Shown here piece by piece: positions 1 to 8,444 of a DNA stretch of 64,000 nucleotides. Source of the stretch: Cellulomonas sp. JH27-2 (GTDB lineage: Bacteria > Actinomycetota > Actinomycetes > Actinomycetales > Cellulomonadaceae); assembly GCF_014837175.1 (NCBI RefSeq), contig NZ_JACYFR010000001.1:868001-932000 (forward strand), read 5' to 3'. The first letter of the stretch is position 1. Every line of letters starts with the position of its first letter. A program made the position numbers and the translations under genes. The notes beneath the pieces were generated by a model. That model searched no databases, had not been told where the DNA came from, and worked only from the letters and a program-made list of their open reading frames with translations.

Positions 1-1
1 C

Positions 2-613
2 GGCGACGCCGGACCGCTCGTCGCCGTCGGGCACGACGTGACGGTCGTCGACCCGTCGGCCGCGCTGCTGGCGCAGGCCGTGGCCGCCGGCGACGGTTCG
101 CCGGGGAACCTGCGGGTCGTCGAAGCGACGCTCGACGAGCTGCCCACGATGGGGCTGGGCCGCTTCGACCTCGTCGTCTGCCACAACCTGCTGCAGTACC
201 TGCCGGACACGGCTGCCGCCGTCGCGACGCTCGCCGACACCGTCCGTCCCAGCGGCGCGCTGTCCCTGATGTCCCCCAACCCACCGGCCGAGGTGCTGGC
301 GGCCGCGATCCGTCGCAGCGACCTGGGTGCGGCGACCGACCTGCTCACGGCACCCGTGATCCGCAGCGAGACGTTCGAGCACGACATGCGCCGCATCGAC
401 GCGGACGAGGCGGCGGCCGCACTGGCCACCGCCTCGTTCACGGACGTCACGCGCTACGGGATCCGCTGCGTGACGGACTTCCTGGCCAGCGACGAGCGCA
501 AGGCCGAGCCCGCCTTCTACGCGCAGCTCGAGTCGCTCGAGCTGGCGCTCTGCGACCGCGAGCCGTACGTCCGCACGGCCCGGTTCTGGCAGCTCGTCGC
601 CCGCCGGCCCTGA
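2..613 (+). CDS. SAM-dependent methyltransferase, C-terminal part (5' end outside window)
   Basis: The reading frame is open to the left window edge, so the true start lies upstream. The first residues visible (GDAGPLVAVGHDVTVVDPS) look like the end of methyltransferase motif I running into the beta-2 strand whose acidic residue (VVDPS) binds the SAM ribose. Further on, FDLVVCHNLLQYLPD is a typical class I motif IV region and a beta-strand with VRPSGALSLMSPNP follows it. The substrate cannot be told. About 203 residues are visible, so perhaps 40-60 residues of the N-terminus are missing. A GTG at 38 would be a possible start but would remove the SAM-binding glycine loop, so I reject it. Confidence 0.8.
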   Translation, partial: GDAGPLVAVGHDVTVVDPSAALLAQAVAAGDGSPGNLRVVEATLDELPTMGLGRFDLVVCHNLLQYLPDTAAAVATLADTVRPSGALSLMSPNPPAEVLAAAIRRSDLGAATDLLTAPVIRSETFEHDMRRIDADEAAAALATASFTDVTRYGIRCVTDFLASDERKAEPAFYAQLESLELALCDREPYVRTARFWQLVARRP

Positions 614-627
614 TCAGGCCGGCTCGA

Positions 628-1002
628 TCAGGCCAGGGCGGCGGCCTTGAGCTGGTCGAACTCGGCCTGCGTGATGGCGCCGCTGTCGAGCAGCGACTTC
701 GCCTCCGCGATGTCGTCGGCGGGCGAACGGTGCGCGACGTCGGCGATGTACTGGTCGGTTGCGGCCTTGTTCGCCTGCAGAGCGGCGATGTTCCGGTCGG
801 CCATCGAGCTGCCGCGGGCGATGAGGTAGATCAGCGCGGTGAGGAACGGCACGAAGATGAGGAAGAAGATCCACACCGCCTTGGCCCAGCCGCCGAGCTT
901 GGTGTCGCGGAACAGGTCGCCCACGATCTGGAACAGGATCACCAGGTAGAGGACGAAGAAGAAGATCTCGACAAGGATCCAGAAGGATTCCCAGAACGTC
1001 AC
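628..1002 (-). CDS. PLDc_N/SHOCT-domain small membrane protein
   Basis: A 124-residue protein. Two hydrophobic helices (about residues 5-25 and 40-62) form a PLDc_N-type membrane unit with the characteristic GGWAKAVWIFFLIFVPFL segment. A C-terminal SHOCT-like helix pair follows (IAEAKSLLDSGAITQAEFDQLKA), a module thought to mediate protein contacts. The GTG start is preceded by GAGGTGG about 6 nt upstream. It converges on the methyltransferase with 14 nt between stops and no clear terminator. Function unknown; the architecture is common in actinobacteria. Confidence 0.85.
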   Translation of the reverse strand: MTFWESFWILVEIFFFVLYLVILFQIVGDLFRDTKLGGWAKAVWIFFLIFVPFLTALIYLIARGSSMADRNIAALQANKAATDQYIADVAHRSPADDIAEAKSLLDSGAITQAEFDQLKAAALA

Positions 1003-1073
1003 GGTGCCACCTCGGTCGGTGTAGGAGCGATGGGGATGCTCGACGCTGAGCAGTCACACCGTATCGCCTGGGC

Positions 1074-1685
1074 CTAGAACGTCGTGGCCAACGTCACGGC
1101 GCGCGCGCACGCGTCGGGCGACAGGTCGATCATGCGTTCGCTGACCGGGTCACCGCCGCTCGTCCGCGGCTCGACGAACGGTGAACCGTCCGCCGTCGCG
1201 GCGCGCGCGGCCTTCAGGGACTCCCAGTCCGCGAGCCACGCCGCGACGGGGGCGTCGTCGTCGATCGCGTCCTGCCCGACCGCCTCGACCTGCGCCACGA
1301 GACCGTCGATCGCCTCGTTCCCCCCGGCGACGTCCCCCGGTGACGCCTCCAGCGACCGCGTGACCTCCTCGCACCCGGCCTCCGCCGCGTACCAGAGGTC
1401 GTCGTCGTCGATCCACGTGGGGTCGTCCCTGTTGCCGTAGGCCACGAGGGCGGCGATGCCCGCACCGAGCGCCAGGGCGGGGACCAGCACGCCGACGACG
1501 ATGAGCGCGATGCCCCACCCGGGCAGGCCCCGGCGCGCCGGGGTGTCCGACGTCTGCGGGAGGCTCGGCGTCGCGCCCGGCACGGGCTGCAACCGGACCC
1601 CGTCGTACCAGTACCGACCGTCGGGTGAGTAGGCGGGGACCCATCGCGTGCCGTCCCACCAGAACCGGCCGTCGTCGCTGTGCAC
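1074..1685 (-). CDS. WWDG-motif single-pass membrane protein, intact paralog
   Basis: A 203-residue protein. The N-terminus carries two tryptophan/aspartate/glycine motifs (FWWDGTRWVPAY and YWYDGVRLQPV) resembling DUF2510-type repeats. A proline/threonine linker follows, then one transmembrane helix (about 68-92, ALIVVGVLVPALALGAGIAALV) and an acidic extracytoplasmic C-terminus with two cysteines. GTG is chosen as start because CATGAT lies at 1692-1697, six bases upstream, the spacing of a leaderless promoter. It is clearly paralogous to the gene at 2387-3000 along its whole length. The function is not known; such proteins may be envelope sensors, which is inference only. Confidence 0.8.
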   Translation of the reverse strand: MHSDDGRFWWDGTRWVPAYSPDGRYWYDGVRLQPVPGATPSLPQTSDTPARRGLPGWGIALIVVGVLVPALALGAGIAALVAYGNRDDPTWIDDDDLWYAAEAGCEEVTRSLEASPGDVAGGNEAIDGLVAQVEAVGQDAIDDDAPVAAWLADWESLKAARAATADGSPFVEPRTSGGDPVSERMIDLSPDACARAVTLATTF

Positions 1686-1691
1686 GCACGC

Positions 1692-1697
1692 ATCATG
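1692..1697 (-). promoter_or_regulatory. -10 element of leaderless promoter
   Basis: On the minus strand the hexamer CATGAT sits 6 nt before GTG at 1685, so transcription would start on or next to the start codon. The same arrangement occurs before the paralog start at 3000 (CACGAT at 3007-3012). Confidence 0.5.
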
Positions 1698-1814
1698 CCT
1701 CGCCGCCGGCGTGACACACCTCACGCCGACGGGAATCCGGTCTTTCCGCCCAGCCGAGGGCACTCCCGTCACGCATGTGCGACGGGACCGCGCCGGTCGC
1801 CCTAGGCTCGCCCC

Positions 1815-2384
1815 GTGCGCCGCCTGTGGATCTCCCTGCTGACCGTCTGTCTCGCCCTCGTGACCGTGGGGGTGGGTGCGTCGACCGCGTCCGCGGCCTC
1901 CGCCGTGACGGTCTCGAAGATCGCCTCGAAGACCGCCCCGTACAAGGGGAAGGCGACCGTGAAGCCGGCCGTCTCGAAGGCCAAGGGCACCAAGGTCCTG
2001 TCCAAGAAGCTCACCGTGAAGCAGGGCTCGCGCACGGTCGCGAAGAACAAGACGTCGGTCAAGCTCGCCGCCGGCACGTACAAGGTCACGACGACCGTGA
2101 AGTACAAGACGTCTCGGGTGTCCGACGGGCGCACGGTCTGGTCGGCGACCAAGACGAAGAGCCGCACGCAGACCCTGGCGATCAAGCAGGGCAAGAAGCC
2201 CAACCGCGCCGAGCCCTACTCCAACGGTGAGTGCCCCAGCTGGGCACCCGTGAAGGGCAACGCCAACAGCGGGATCTACCACGTGCCCGGTGGGCGCTGG
2301 TACAAGGTCACCAAGGCGGAGGAGTGCTTCACCAGCGCCTCGACCGCCCGCGCCGCCGGCTACCGCGCCTCTCGCAACGGCTGA
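1815..2384 (+). CDS. Secreted lysine-rich protein with C-terminal cysteine-pair domain
   Basis: A 189-residue exported protein. It has a signal peptide (MRRLWISLLTVCLALVTVG, ending about ASTASA, residues 1-27) and a basic Ig-like region rich in K/T/V (about 28-125). The C-terminal module has the pattern CPSWAPVKGN...YHVPGG.WY..T.AEECF with two cysteines, and ends GYRAS. That last module matches what is called the sunset domain in actinobacterial surface and nuclease proteins; I name it from memory. TAGGCT at 1803-1808 is 6 nt before GTG, so the mRNA is probably leaderless. The stop is 2 nt from that of the converging gene at 2387. The NlpC protein at 10560 has a similar basic N-terminal half. 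Confidence 0.8.
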   Translation: MRRLWISLLTVCLALVTVGVGASTASAASAVTVSKIASKTAPYKGKATVKPAVSKAKGTKVLSKKLTVKQGSRTVAKNKTSVKLAAGTYKVTTTVKYKTSRVSDGRTVWSATKTKSRTQTLAIKQGKKPNRAEPYSNGECPSWAPVKGNANSGIYHVPGGRWYKVTKAEECFTSASTARAAGYRASRNG

Positions 2385-2386
2385 CC

Positions 2387-3000
2387 CTAGAGGTCCGTCG
2401 CCAGCCGCACGGCCCGCGCGCACACCTCGGGTGCCGCGTCGATCATCCGGCCCGTGACCGCGTAGTCGTCGTCCGTGCGCGGCACGACGAACGGGGCCCC
2501 GTCGAGCGTCGCCGCGCGCGCAGCCTTGACGGCCGCCCAGTCGTCCAACCAGTCGGCCGTCGGCATGTCGTCGTCGATCGCGTCCTTGCCCACAGCCAGC
2601 ACGTCGGCGGTCAGGCGGTCGATCGCGGCGTTGCCGGCCGCGACGTCGTCGGGCGACGCGGCGATGGTCTGAGCGACGTCCGAGCAGCCCGCCGCGGCGG
2701 CGTCCGTGACGTCCTCGCGGTCGATGAAGTCCGGCTCGTCCGCGGTGGCGTAGGCGACGAGCCCCGCGATGGAGACCCCGATGAACGCGACCGGCACGAG
2801 CGCGCCGACGACGATGAGCGCGACGACCCACCAGCGCATGCCGCGACGGCGGGGCTCGTCACGGAGCGCGGCCGCTGAGGGGTAGCGCGGCGGCCCGGCG
2901 GGCTGCCACCGCGCACCGTCGAACCAGGACGACCCGTCCGGCGACCAGGCGGGCACCCACTGTGTGCCGTCCCACCAGAACGGCCGTCGTCGCTGTGCAT
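2387..3000 (-). pseudogene. Frameshifted paralog of the WWDG-motif membrane protein
   Basis: Most of the protein matches the gene at 1074-1685: FWWDGTQWVPAWSPDG, one transmembrane helix (ALIVVGALVPVAFIGVSIAGLVAY), the acidic tail with AWLDDWAAVKAARAATLDG, and the end CARAVRLATDL. The ATG at 3000 starts MHSDDGR exactly as in the paralog, with a leaderless-type CACGAT six bases upstream. The frame then breaks: the paralog reads GGCCGGTTCTGG where this copy reads GGCCGTTCTGG, one G fewer near 2984-2988. The downstream frame has no start codon of its own near that point. It is either a real inactivating frameshift or a sequencing error in a homopolymer. Confidence 0.7.
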
Positions 3001-3086
3001 GGAGGCATCGTGCCCGGTCGGGACGGCGCCGTGGACTCGATCCGGCCACGATCAGGTGACGGTCGGGCACACCCACGTCGCGATGC

Positions 3087-4460
3087 TCACGCCGCGGGGT
3101 CGGTCCACCGCCCGTCCATCGCGACGCGTGCGGCGGCCTCGGCAACCAGCAGGCGGTCGACGTCCGCGTCGTCGCATGTCCGACGAGCGATCAGCGCGTG
3201 CAGACGGTCGATCGACAAGGCGATCCCGGCGTGGTCGTCGGGCGAGGACGCCCACGCCACCTCGCGCAGGAGCTCGAGCAGGCGCGTCAGCACGTCCGGG
3301 TCCGCCGCGCCGTAGCGGCGCGGGCCGGAGACGGCGAGCTCGATCAGGTCGGCCAGGTCCGGGCGCACCAGGATGACGCGCCCGCGATCGTCCTCGATCA
3401 GCACCGGTCCCGGTTGGTGTCGCGCGGCTCTGCTGAGCAGCGTCGACGCGTGACCGAGCGCGTGCACCGCCGTCGTCGGGTCGTTGATGCCGGGCGAGAG
3501 CGCCTTCGTCGCGACGTCGGTGAGCTGACGCAGCCCGAACGCGATGTCCTGGACCGACGTGCGCTCCGTGCCGGTCAGGACGGAGCGAGCGACGCACTCG
3601 CGCACCCGTTCGGCGCCGACGAGCGACAGCTGTCCGCCCCCGCGCGACCACGCGCGACCGATCGGCACGCCCTCCACGAGCCAGCTGCCCGGCTCGCTGT
3701 CGATCCTGATCGTCGCGCCCGCGTCACCCGCGGCGGCCAGCAGGTCGGCGTCGTCCACCGAGACCAGGAACCCCGAGGCGGGTGCGAGCAGCAGGACGGA
3801 GTCGTCCGGCGCCGCGGGCAGGTCGCGGCGACGGATGCGGCGCCCCAGCGACTGCTCGGCGTCGCGGGCGAAGGAGGCGTCGAGCGCGTCCGCCGCGTCA
3901 CGCTGGACGCGCAGCAGCATGGTCTCCACGCGGATCTCGCTGGCCAGGTGCGCCAGGAAGAGCACCAGGACGACCACCGAGACGATAGCGAGCACGAACG
4001 TGGTGGTCACGGACAGGCGCGGGACGAACTCGCCCGCGCCCTCGTCGGCCGACCGAACCGTCCGCAGGACGGTCAGCGCGTACGCGAAGGTGCCGAGGAA
4101 CACTCCGAGCGTCCAGTGCACGAACCTGTCGCGCGTGAAGGTGCGCAGCAGGCGGGGCGAGAACTGGCTGCTGGCGAGCTGGAGCGTGACGACGGTCAGG
4201 GAGAAGGTCAGCGACGTCACGGTGATGAGCGAGCTCGCGACGGCGTCGAGGACGGTACGCGCCGCGTCGGGACCGCCGCCGAACAGCAGCGTGGTCACCC
4301 ACGTCGGCATGCTCTCGTCGAACGCGCGGTCCACACGGGGCATGAGCACACCGAGGGCCAGCGCGACCGCGATGCACGCCACCGGGACCGGCCACAGCGA
4401 GGAGCGCGCCCTGTCCGCAACGGCACCCCAACGGTTCCGGACGCCGGACACCGTGCTCAC
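3087..4460 (-). CDS. DUF2254 family predicted membrane protein
   Basis: A 457-residue protein of the DUF2254 family. The N-terminal half holds about four transmembrane helices (residues about 20-40, 60-85, 105-128, 140-162), including SLTVVTLQLASSQFSPRLLRTFTRD, the most conserved block. The soluble C-terminal half contains the family motif DIAFGLRQLTDVATKALSPGINDPTTA (its key run is KALSPGINDPTT). The GTG start overlaps the stop of the GH15 gene in GTGA, so translation is coupled. It is the last gene of the minus-strand operon that starts at 7613. The molecular function of the family is unknown. Confidence 0.88.
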   Translation of the reverse strand: MSTVSGVRNRWGAVADRARSSLWPVPVACIAVALALGVLMPRVDRAFDESMPTWVTTLLFGGGPDAARTVLDAVASSLITVTSLTFSLTVVTLQLASSQFSPRLLRTFTRDRFVHWTLGVFLGTFAYALTVLRTVRSADEGAGEFVPRLSVTTTFVLAIVSVVVLVLFLAHLASEIRVETMLLRVQRDAADALDASFARDAEQSLGRRIRRRDLPAAPDDSVLLLAPASGFLVSVDDADLLAAAGDAGATIRIDSEPGSWLVEGVPIGRAWSRGGGQLSLVGAERVRECVARSVLTGTERTSVQDIAFGLRQLTDVATKALSPGINDPTTAVHALGHASTLLSRAARHQPGPVLIEDDRGRVILVRPDLADLIELAVSGPRRYGAADPDVLTRLLELLREVAWASSPDDHAGIALSIDRLHALIARRTCDDADVDRLLVAEAAARVAMDGRWTDPAA

Positions 4461-6220
4461 GCGACGCCGCCCGTCCGGCTCGGACCAGCGCCCGCCAGCC
4501 GCTGCGCCGACTCCAGCAGCATGGCGTGCACGAACCCCTGCGGCAGGTTGCCGCGCAGCTGCCGCTCGTCCACGTCGTACTCCTCGGCCAAGATGCCAGG
4601 GCTCCCGGCGACGCCGACCGACCTCTCGAACCAGCGGAAGGCGGCCACGTCGTCGCGCTGCTGGAGGTGGGCCAGCGCCATCATGAAGCCGCACAGCACG
4701 AACGCACCTTCGGCGGAGCCGAGCGGACGCTCGTCGGGTCGGAACCGGTAGACGAAGCCCGCCCGCGCCAGCTCGCGGGTGACCTGGGCCAGGGTGGCGA
4801 CCGTGCGCGGGTCGTCAGCGGCCAGCGCGCCGCGCACGGGCGGAAGCACCAGGCTCGCGTCGGTGCCGTCGTGGTCGGGACTGCGGCGCCACCATCCGGC
4901 TGGGTCCAGGCAGCGGCGGTCGGTCTCGGACAGGATCGCGTCAGCGAGGTCGTCCGCCCGACGATGCGTGCCCGCGACCGCCCGCAGGCCGGCGACGGCC
5001 GACAGGCGCGACTGGGTCCACCACGCGTCGCCGAGCTCCCAGATGCCGGCGTCGGGCTGGGTCCAGCGCTGCCCGACGACGTCGATGGCCACGTCCACCG
5101 CGCGGTGCCCGTCGGCGTCGAGCCGGTCGAGGCGGTGCGCGGCGGCGAACAGCTGCAGCACCTCCCCCAGCGCGTCGAGCTGGAACTGGTCGCGGACCCA
5201 GTTGCCCACCACGTCGCGCCCGCCCGGGTACCCGGGCAGGCCCAGCGTGGACTCGTGCGGGATCGCCGACCCGTCCACGCAGTAGCCGGGCGACAGATCC
5301 GGCCCGTGCTCGAGCACGCGCGCCACCGTGAACGCCACCGCGTCGTCGAGCAACGGGTGGGGCTCGTCGACCCCGGCGGCGAGCCCGGCATAGGCCTGGT
5401 CGCGCAGCCACACGTAGCGGTAGTCGTAGTTGCGCTTGGCCCGGATGCGCTCTGGGAGGCCGAGCGTCGCAGCCGCGACCATTCCGCCGCCCGGTGCGGT
5501 CAGCCCGCGCAGCACCGCGTACGCGTGCCGGGCCTCGCGCGGCGCCGCGCTGCGCTCGAAGGTCGGGACCGCGTCCGCCCACGTCGCACGCGTACGGTCC
5601 CACAGCTCGTCGGCGTCAGCCGGCGCGGGCAGCTCGCGGTCCGAGATCTCCAGGACCAGATCGTGCGTCTCCCCCGCCGGGACGACGAGGTGCGCGACCA
5701 GCCGTCCCGCGTCGTCGACCGACGCCCGCTGGCCGCCGCGCCACCGCATCCGCAGGTCACCCGTGCGAGCGGTCCAGAGGCCGCCGTCGCCCCGCGCGAC
5801 GTCCCGCATCGGGTGCTCACCGAAGCCCGCACGCAGGTCGAGCACCACGCGCACCGACGCGTCCCGGTCTCCCGCCCGGATGCGGCGCAGGAGCACCACG
5901 CGGTGGTCGTCACCGGGGTAGGCCATCGCCTCGAGGCAGTCGATGGACGTGGTAGCCGTCGTCCAACCGCTGCGCCAGACCAGGGTGCCCGGCTCGTACG
6001 ACCCGCCCCACACGAACGGCTCGGTGGGTGTCACCGCGTAGACGCCCGCACCGCCCACCATCGCGGAGATCACGCCCGGGCTGTCCCACCGCGGCGCGCA
6101 CAGCCAGGCGACGTCGCCGCGCGGCCCGACCAGCGCGCCACGCCGCCCGTCCGCGAGGACCGCGTACTCGCGCAGCACGTGCGGCGGGAACTCCGCCCAG
6201 GGCGGCACGTCGTCGGTCAT
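4457..6220 (-). CDS. Glycoside hydrolase family 15 protein (glucoamylase/trehalase-like)
   Basis: A 587-residue cytoplasmic protein (no signal peptide). It has an N-terminal beta-sandwich (about 1-240) and an (alpha/alpha)6 barrel. GH15 landmarks are KRNYDYRYVWLRDQAYA (about 260), VGNWVRDQFQLDALGEVL (about 335) and the C-terminal LAEEYDVDERQLRGNLPQGFVHA (about 540). In the last, the EEYD glutamate is the expected catalytic base and GNLPQ.F.H the family signature. Known activities are glucan 1,4-alpha-glucosidase, trehalase and related; the sequence does not decide between them. It overlaps both operon neighbours by 4 nt (ATGA upstream, GTGA downstream), suggesting a fixed stoichiometric unit. 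Confidence 0.88.
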   Translation of the reverse strand: MTDDVPPWAEFPPHVLREYAVLADGRRGALVGPRGDVAWLCAPRWDSPGVISAMVGGAGVYAVTPTEPFVWGGSYEPGTLVWRSGWTTATTSIDCLEAMAYPGDDHRVVLLRRIRAGDRDASVRVVLDLRAGFGEHPMRDVARGDGGLWTARTGDLRMRWRGGQRASVDDAGRLVAHLVVPAGETHDLVLEISDRELPAPADADELWDRTRATWADAVPTFERSAAPREARHAYAVLRGLTAPGGGMVAAATLGLPERIRAKRNYDYRYVWLRDQAYAGLAAGVDEPHPLLDDAVAFTVARVLEHGPDLSPGYCVDGSAIPHESTLGLPGYPGGRDVVGNWVRDQFQLDALGEVLQLFAAAHRLDRLDADGHRAVDVAIDVVGQRWTQPDAGIWELGDAWWTQSRLSAVAGLRAVAGTHRRADDLADAILSETDRRCLDPAGWWRRSPDHDGTDASLVLPPVRGALAADDPRTVATLAQVTRELARAGFVYRFRPDERPLGSAEGAFVLCGFMMALAHLQQRDDVAAFRWFERSVGVAGSPGILAEEYDVDERQLRGNLPQGFVHAMLLESAQRLAGAGPSRTGGVA

Positions 6221-6567
6221 CCGGCCGCCCGGGCGGCACGCACGGTCACGACCCCGCTCCCGACCGCGACGGCGGCGCTCAGCAGGGCGGCGCGGCGGTA
6301 GGTGGGCGCGACGGCCGCGAGCGCGACCATCGACGCCGCGTGGATCGCGTCCACGACCGCGACGGCCGGCGAGAGTCGCTCGGGCATCAGGGCGAGGGCA
6401 GTGCCCTGCGCGAGGTGGCGGGCGCCGAGCAGCCGCACGGCGCCGCGGATGTGCGGGAGATCGGGGTCCACGCCGATCGCCTCGAGCACCGCGGCGGGCG
6501 CGACGAGCAGCGTCAGCCCGCCGGCCGCGCCGACGGCGGCGAACGCGCGCTCGGCCGGTGCCCTCAC
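6217..6567 (-). CDS. Small four-helix membrane protein
   Basis: A 116-residue protein made almost entirely of hydrophobic helices (about residues 10-30, 42-60, 66-88, 92-112). It carries the motif [11 protein letters not shown] in the second helix, seen in small uncharacterised actinobacterial membrane proteins. The GTG start overlaps the stop of the SDR gene in GTGA, and its own stop overlaps the GH15 start in ATGA. Its function is unknown; the tight coupling suggests it works with the reductase and glycohydrolase. Confidence 0.75.
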   Translation of the reverse strand: MRAPAERAFAAVGAAGGLTLLVAPAAVLEAIGVDPDLPHIRGAVRLLGARHLAQGTALALMPERLSPAVAVVDAIHAASMVALAAVAPTYRRAALLSAAVAVGSGVVTVRAARAAG

Positions 6568-7613
6568 GCGGCACGGCTCCGGGCGACGAGGGCGCCGAGA
6601 GCCCCAGCGACGAGCGCTGCCGCGACCGCACCCAGCACGCCGTGGTGGTGCGAGGCCCACAGCTGCGGTGCGCTGGCCTTGGCCCGGTCGTCGAAGATGC
6701 CGTGCATGCCGAAGTCGCGGCCGTCGGCGCCGTCGGCCGGGGCCCACAGGTTCTCGGGGGCATCCTTCGGGCGGTCGTCGGACGTCTGCTGGGAGTCGAA
6801 GCCGGTCCGGGCGAGGTACCGGTCGAGTACCCCGGGCGCGACGGCGTTGGCCGCGAGCGTGCCGACGGTGCTGGCGCCCACCCAGTACTCGCGCCGGCCG
6901 GGGTGGTCTGCGGCGTACAGGACCCCGCGCGCCGCGACCTCGGGCTGGTAGATGGGCGGCACGGGCTGGGCCTGCTTGGGCTGCCGCGACAGCACCCAGG
7001 AGAACTGCGGGGTGTTGACCGCGGGCATCTGCACCATGGTCGTGCGGATGCCGCTGCCGTCGTGGAGGAGCTCCGTGCGCAGCGACTCGTGGAAGCCCTG
7101 GATCGCGTGCTTGGACGCGCAGTAGGCGCTCTGCAGCGGGATGCCGCGGTACGCGAGGGCGGAGCCGACCTGCACGATCGTCCCGGCGTCGCGGGGGCGC
7201 ATGACCCGCAGGGCGGACAGCGTCCCGTGCACGTAACCGAGGTAGCTGACCTCGGTGACGCGCCGGTACTCGGCGGCGGAGATCTGGTGCACGGGCGCGA
7301 ACACCGACGTGAACGCGACGTTGACCCATGTGGTGATCGGCCCGAGCTCGTCCTCGACCCGGTCGGTCGCCGCGTCGACGGCCTCCGCGTCCGCGACGTC
7401 GAGCGGGATCACGAGCGCCGTGCCGCCGGCCGCGCGGACCTCGTCGGCCGCACCGGCCAGCCCCTCCTCGCCGCGGGCGATCAGCGCGACCCTCGCCCCG
7501 CGAGCACCGAAGGCGACGGCGGTCGCCCGGCCGATCCCACCGGAGGCACCGGTGACGACGACGACCTCAGGTTCGGCGGTGGGTCGGTGAGCGTAGCGCG
7601 GGATCAACGTCAT
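6564..7613 (-). CDS. SDR family NAD(P)-dependent oxidoreductase with C-terminal membrane segment
   Basis: A 349-residue protein. The nucleotide-binding motif TGASGGIG is at about residues 21-28 and the active-site YCASK at about 160-165, preceded by the conserved serine in [10 protein letters not shown]. The family is usually about 250 residues. Here about 100 extra residues include [14 protein letters not shown] and a C-terminal hydrophobic helix (about 322-345), which would tether it to the membrane. It is the first gene of a four-gene operon. A GGGGCG just before ATG may serve as the ribosome site. The substrate is unknown. Confidence 0.88.
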   Translation of the reverse strand: MTLIPRYAHRPTAEPEVVVVTGASGGIGRATAVAFGARGARVALIARGEEGLAGAADEVRAAGGTALVIPLDVADAEAVDAATDRVEDELGPITTWVNVAFTSVFAPVHQISAAEYRRVTEVSYLGYVHGTLSALRVMRPRDAGTIVQVGSALAYRGIPLQSAYCASKHAIQGFHESLRTELLHDGSGIRTTMVQMPAVNTPQFSWVLSRQPKQAQPVPPIYQPEVAARGVLYAADHPGRREYWVGASTVGTLAANAVAPGVLDRYLARTGFDSQQTSDDRPKDAPENLWAPADGADGRDFGMHGIFDDRAKASAPQLWASHHHGVLGAVAAALVAGALGALVARSRAA

Positions 7614-7839
7614 CGCCCCAGTCAGCCCGCGTCGCGGCCGTGCCGCAAACGGAGCGGGAAACTCACAGGCACGAGGCCTACGGCAGCAGGTGGCACTCCG
7701 CCTCGCTTCCCTCGTGCTCCGGTCGGCGAAGCGGACGTTGGACTGCACGCGGCGCTCGTCGGCCGCAGGGCACGGCGAGTCGTTCACCGCGTGATCCACA
7801 CCGGTGGCGGATCGCGTGGTGGTCGGTAGCGTCGCAGCG

Positions 7840-8346
7840 ATGAACCTGCTCCAGCGCTTCCGCAGTACCCCTCGTCGTCTGGCCGTCGCGTCCGCCGCCA
7901 CCGCGGCCGCCGCCGTGGCCGGGTCGCTCGCCACGGACGTCGACAGCCGCTGGTACCGGCGCCGCGACCTGCCCGCGTGGCAGCCGCCAGGCGTCGCGTT
8001 CCCGATCGTGTGGACCGCGCTGTACGCCGACATCGCGGCCACGTCCGCGGCGACGACGACCTCTCTCGATGACCAGGGGCGGTTCGAAGAGGCGCGCAGC
8101 TACTGGGCCGCGCTCGGCGTGAACCTGGCCCTCAACGCCGGCTGGTGCGCGCTGTTCTTCCGCGCGCGGCGCCCGTCGCTGGCGACCGCCGGCGCGCTCG
8201 CGCTGGCCGTCAGCTCGGCTGACCTGGCCCGACGAGCGGCGGCCGTCGATCCCGCGCACGGCGCAGCCCTCGCCCCCTATGCCGCGTGGTGCACGTTCGC
8301 GACGGCGTTGTCCGCCGAGATCTGGCGCCGCAACGGCGACGGCTGA
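7840..8346 (+). CDS. TspO/MBR family tryptophan-rich sensory protein
   Basis: A 168-residue membrane protein of the TspO/peripheral benzodiazepine receptor family. It has about five helices and the signature [25 protein letters not shown] (key residues W.LP.W.PP and VW..LY). [13 protein letters not shown] matches the helix-4 W-rich signature. Family members bind porphyrins and sterols. I choose ATG 7840 because TAGCGT at 7827-7832 is 7 nt upstream (leaderless pattern). The in-frame GTG at 7804 would place the -10 inside the gene. Convergent with the aldo/keto reductase. Confidence 0.85.
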   Translation: MNLLQRFRSTPRRLAVASAATAAAAVAGSLATDVDSRWYRRRDLPAWQPPGVAFPIVWTALYADIAATSAATTTSLDDQGRFEEARSYWAALGVNLALNAGWCALFFRARRPSLATAGALALAVSSADLARRAAAVDPAHGAALAPYAAWCTFATALSAEIWRRNGDG

Positions 8347-8444
8347 GCCGCGGACCACCGACCGCCTGCCCGGCCGAACCAGCGATCCTTGTGGCTATCG
8401 GTCCCGACAGCGCCAGGAATCGCAGGATCGGCGAAGACCGTCTG

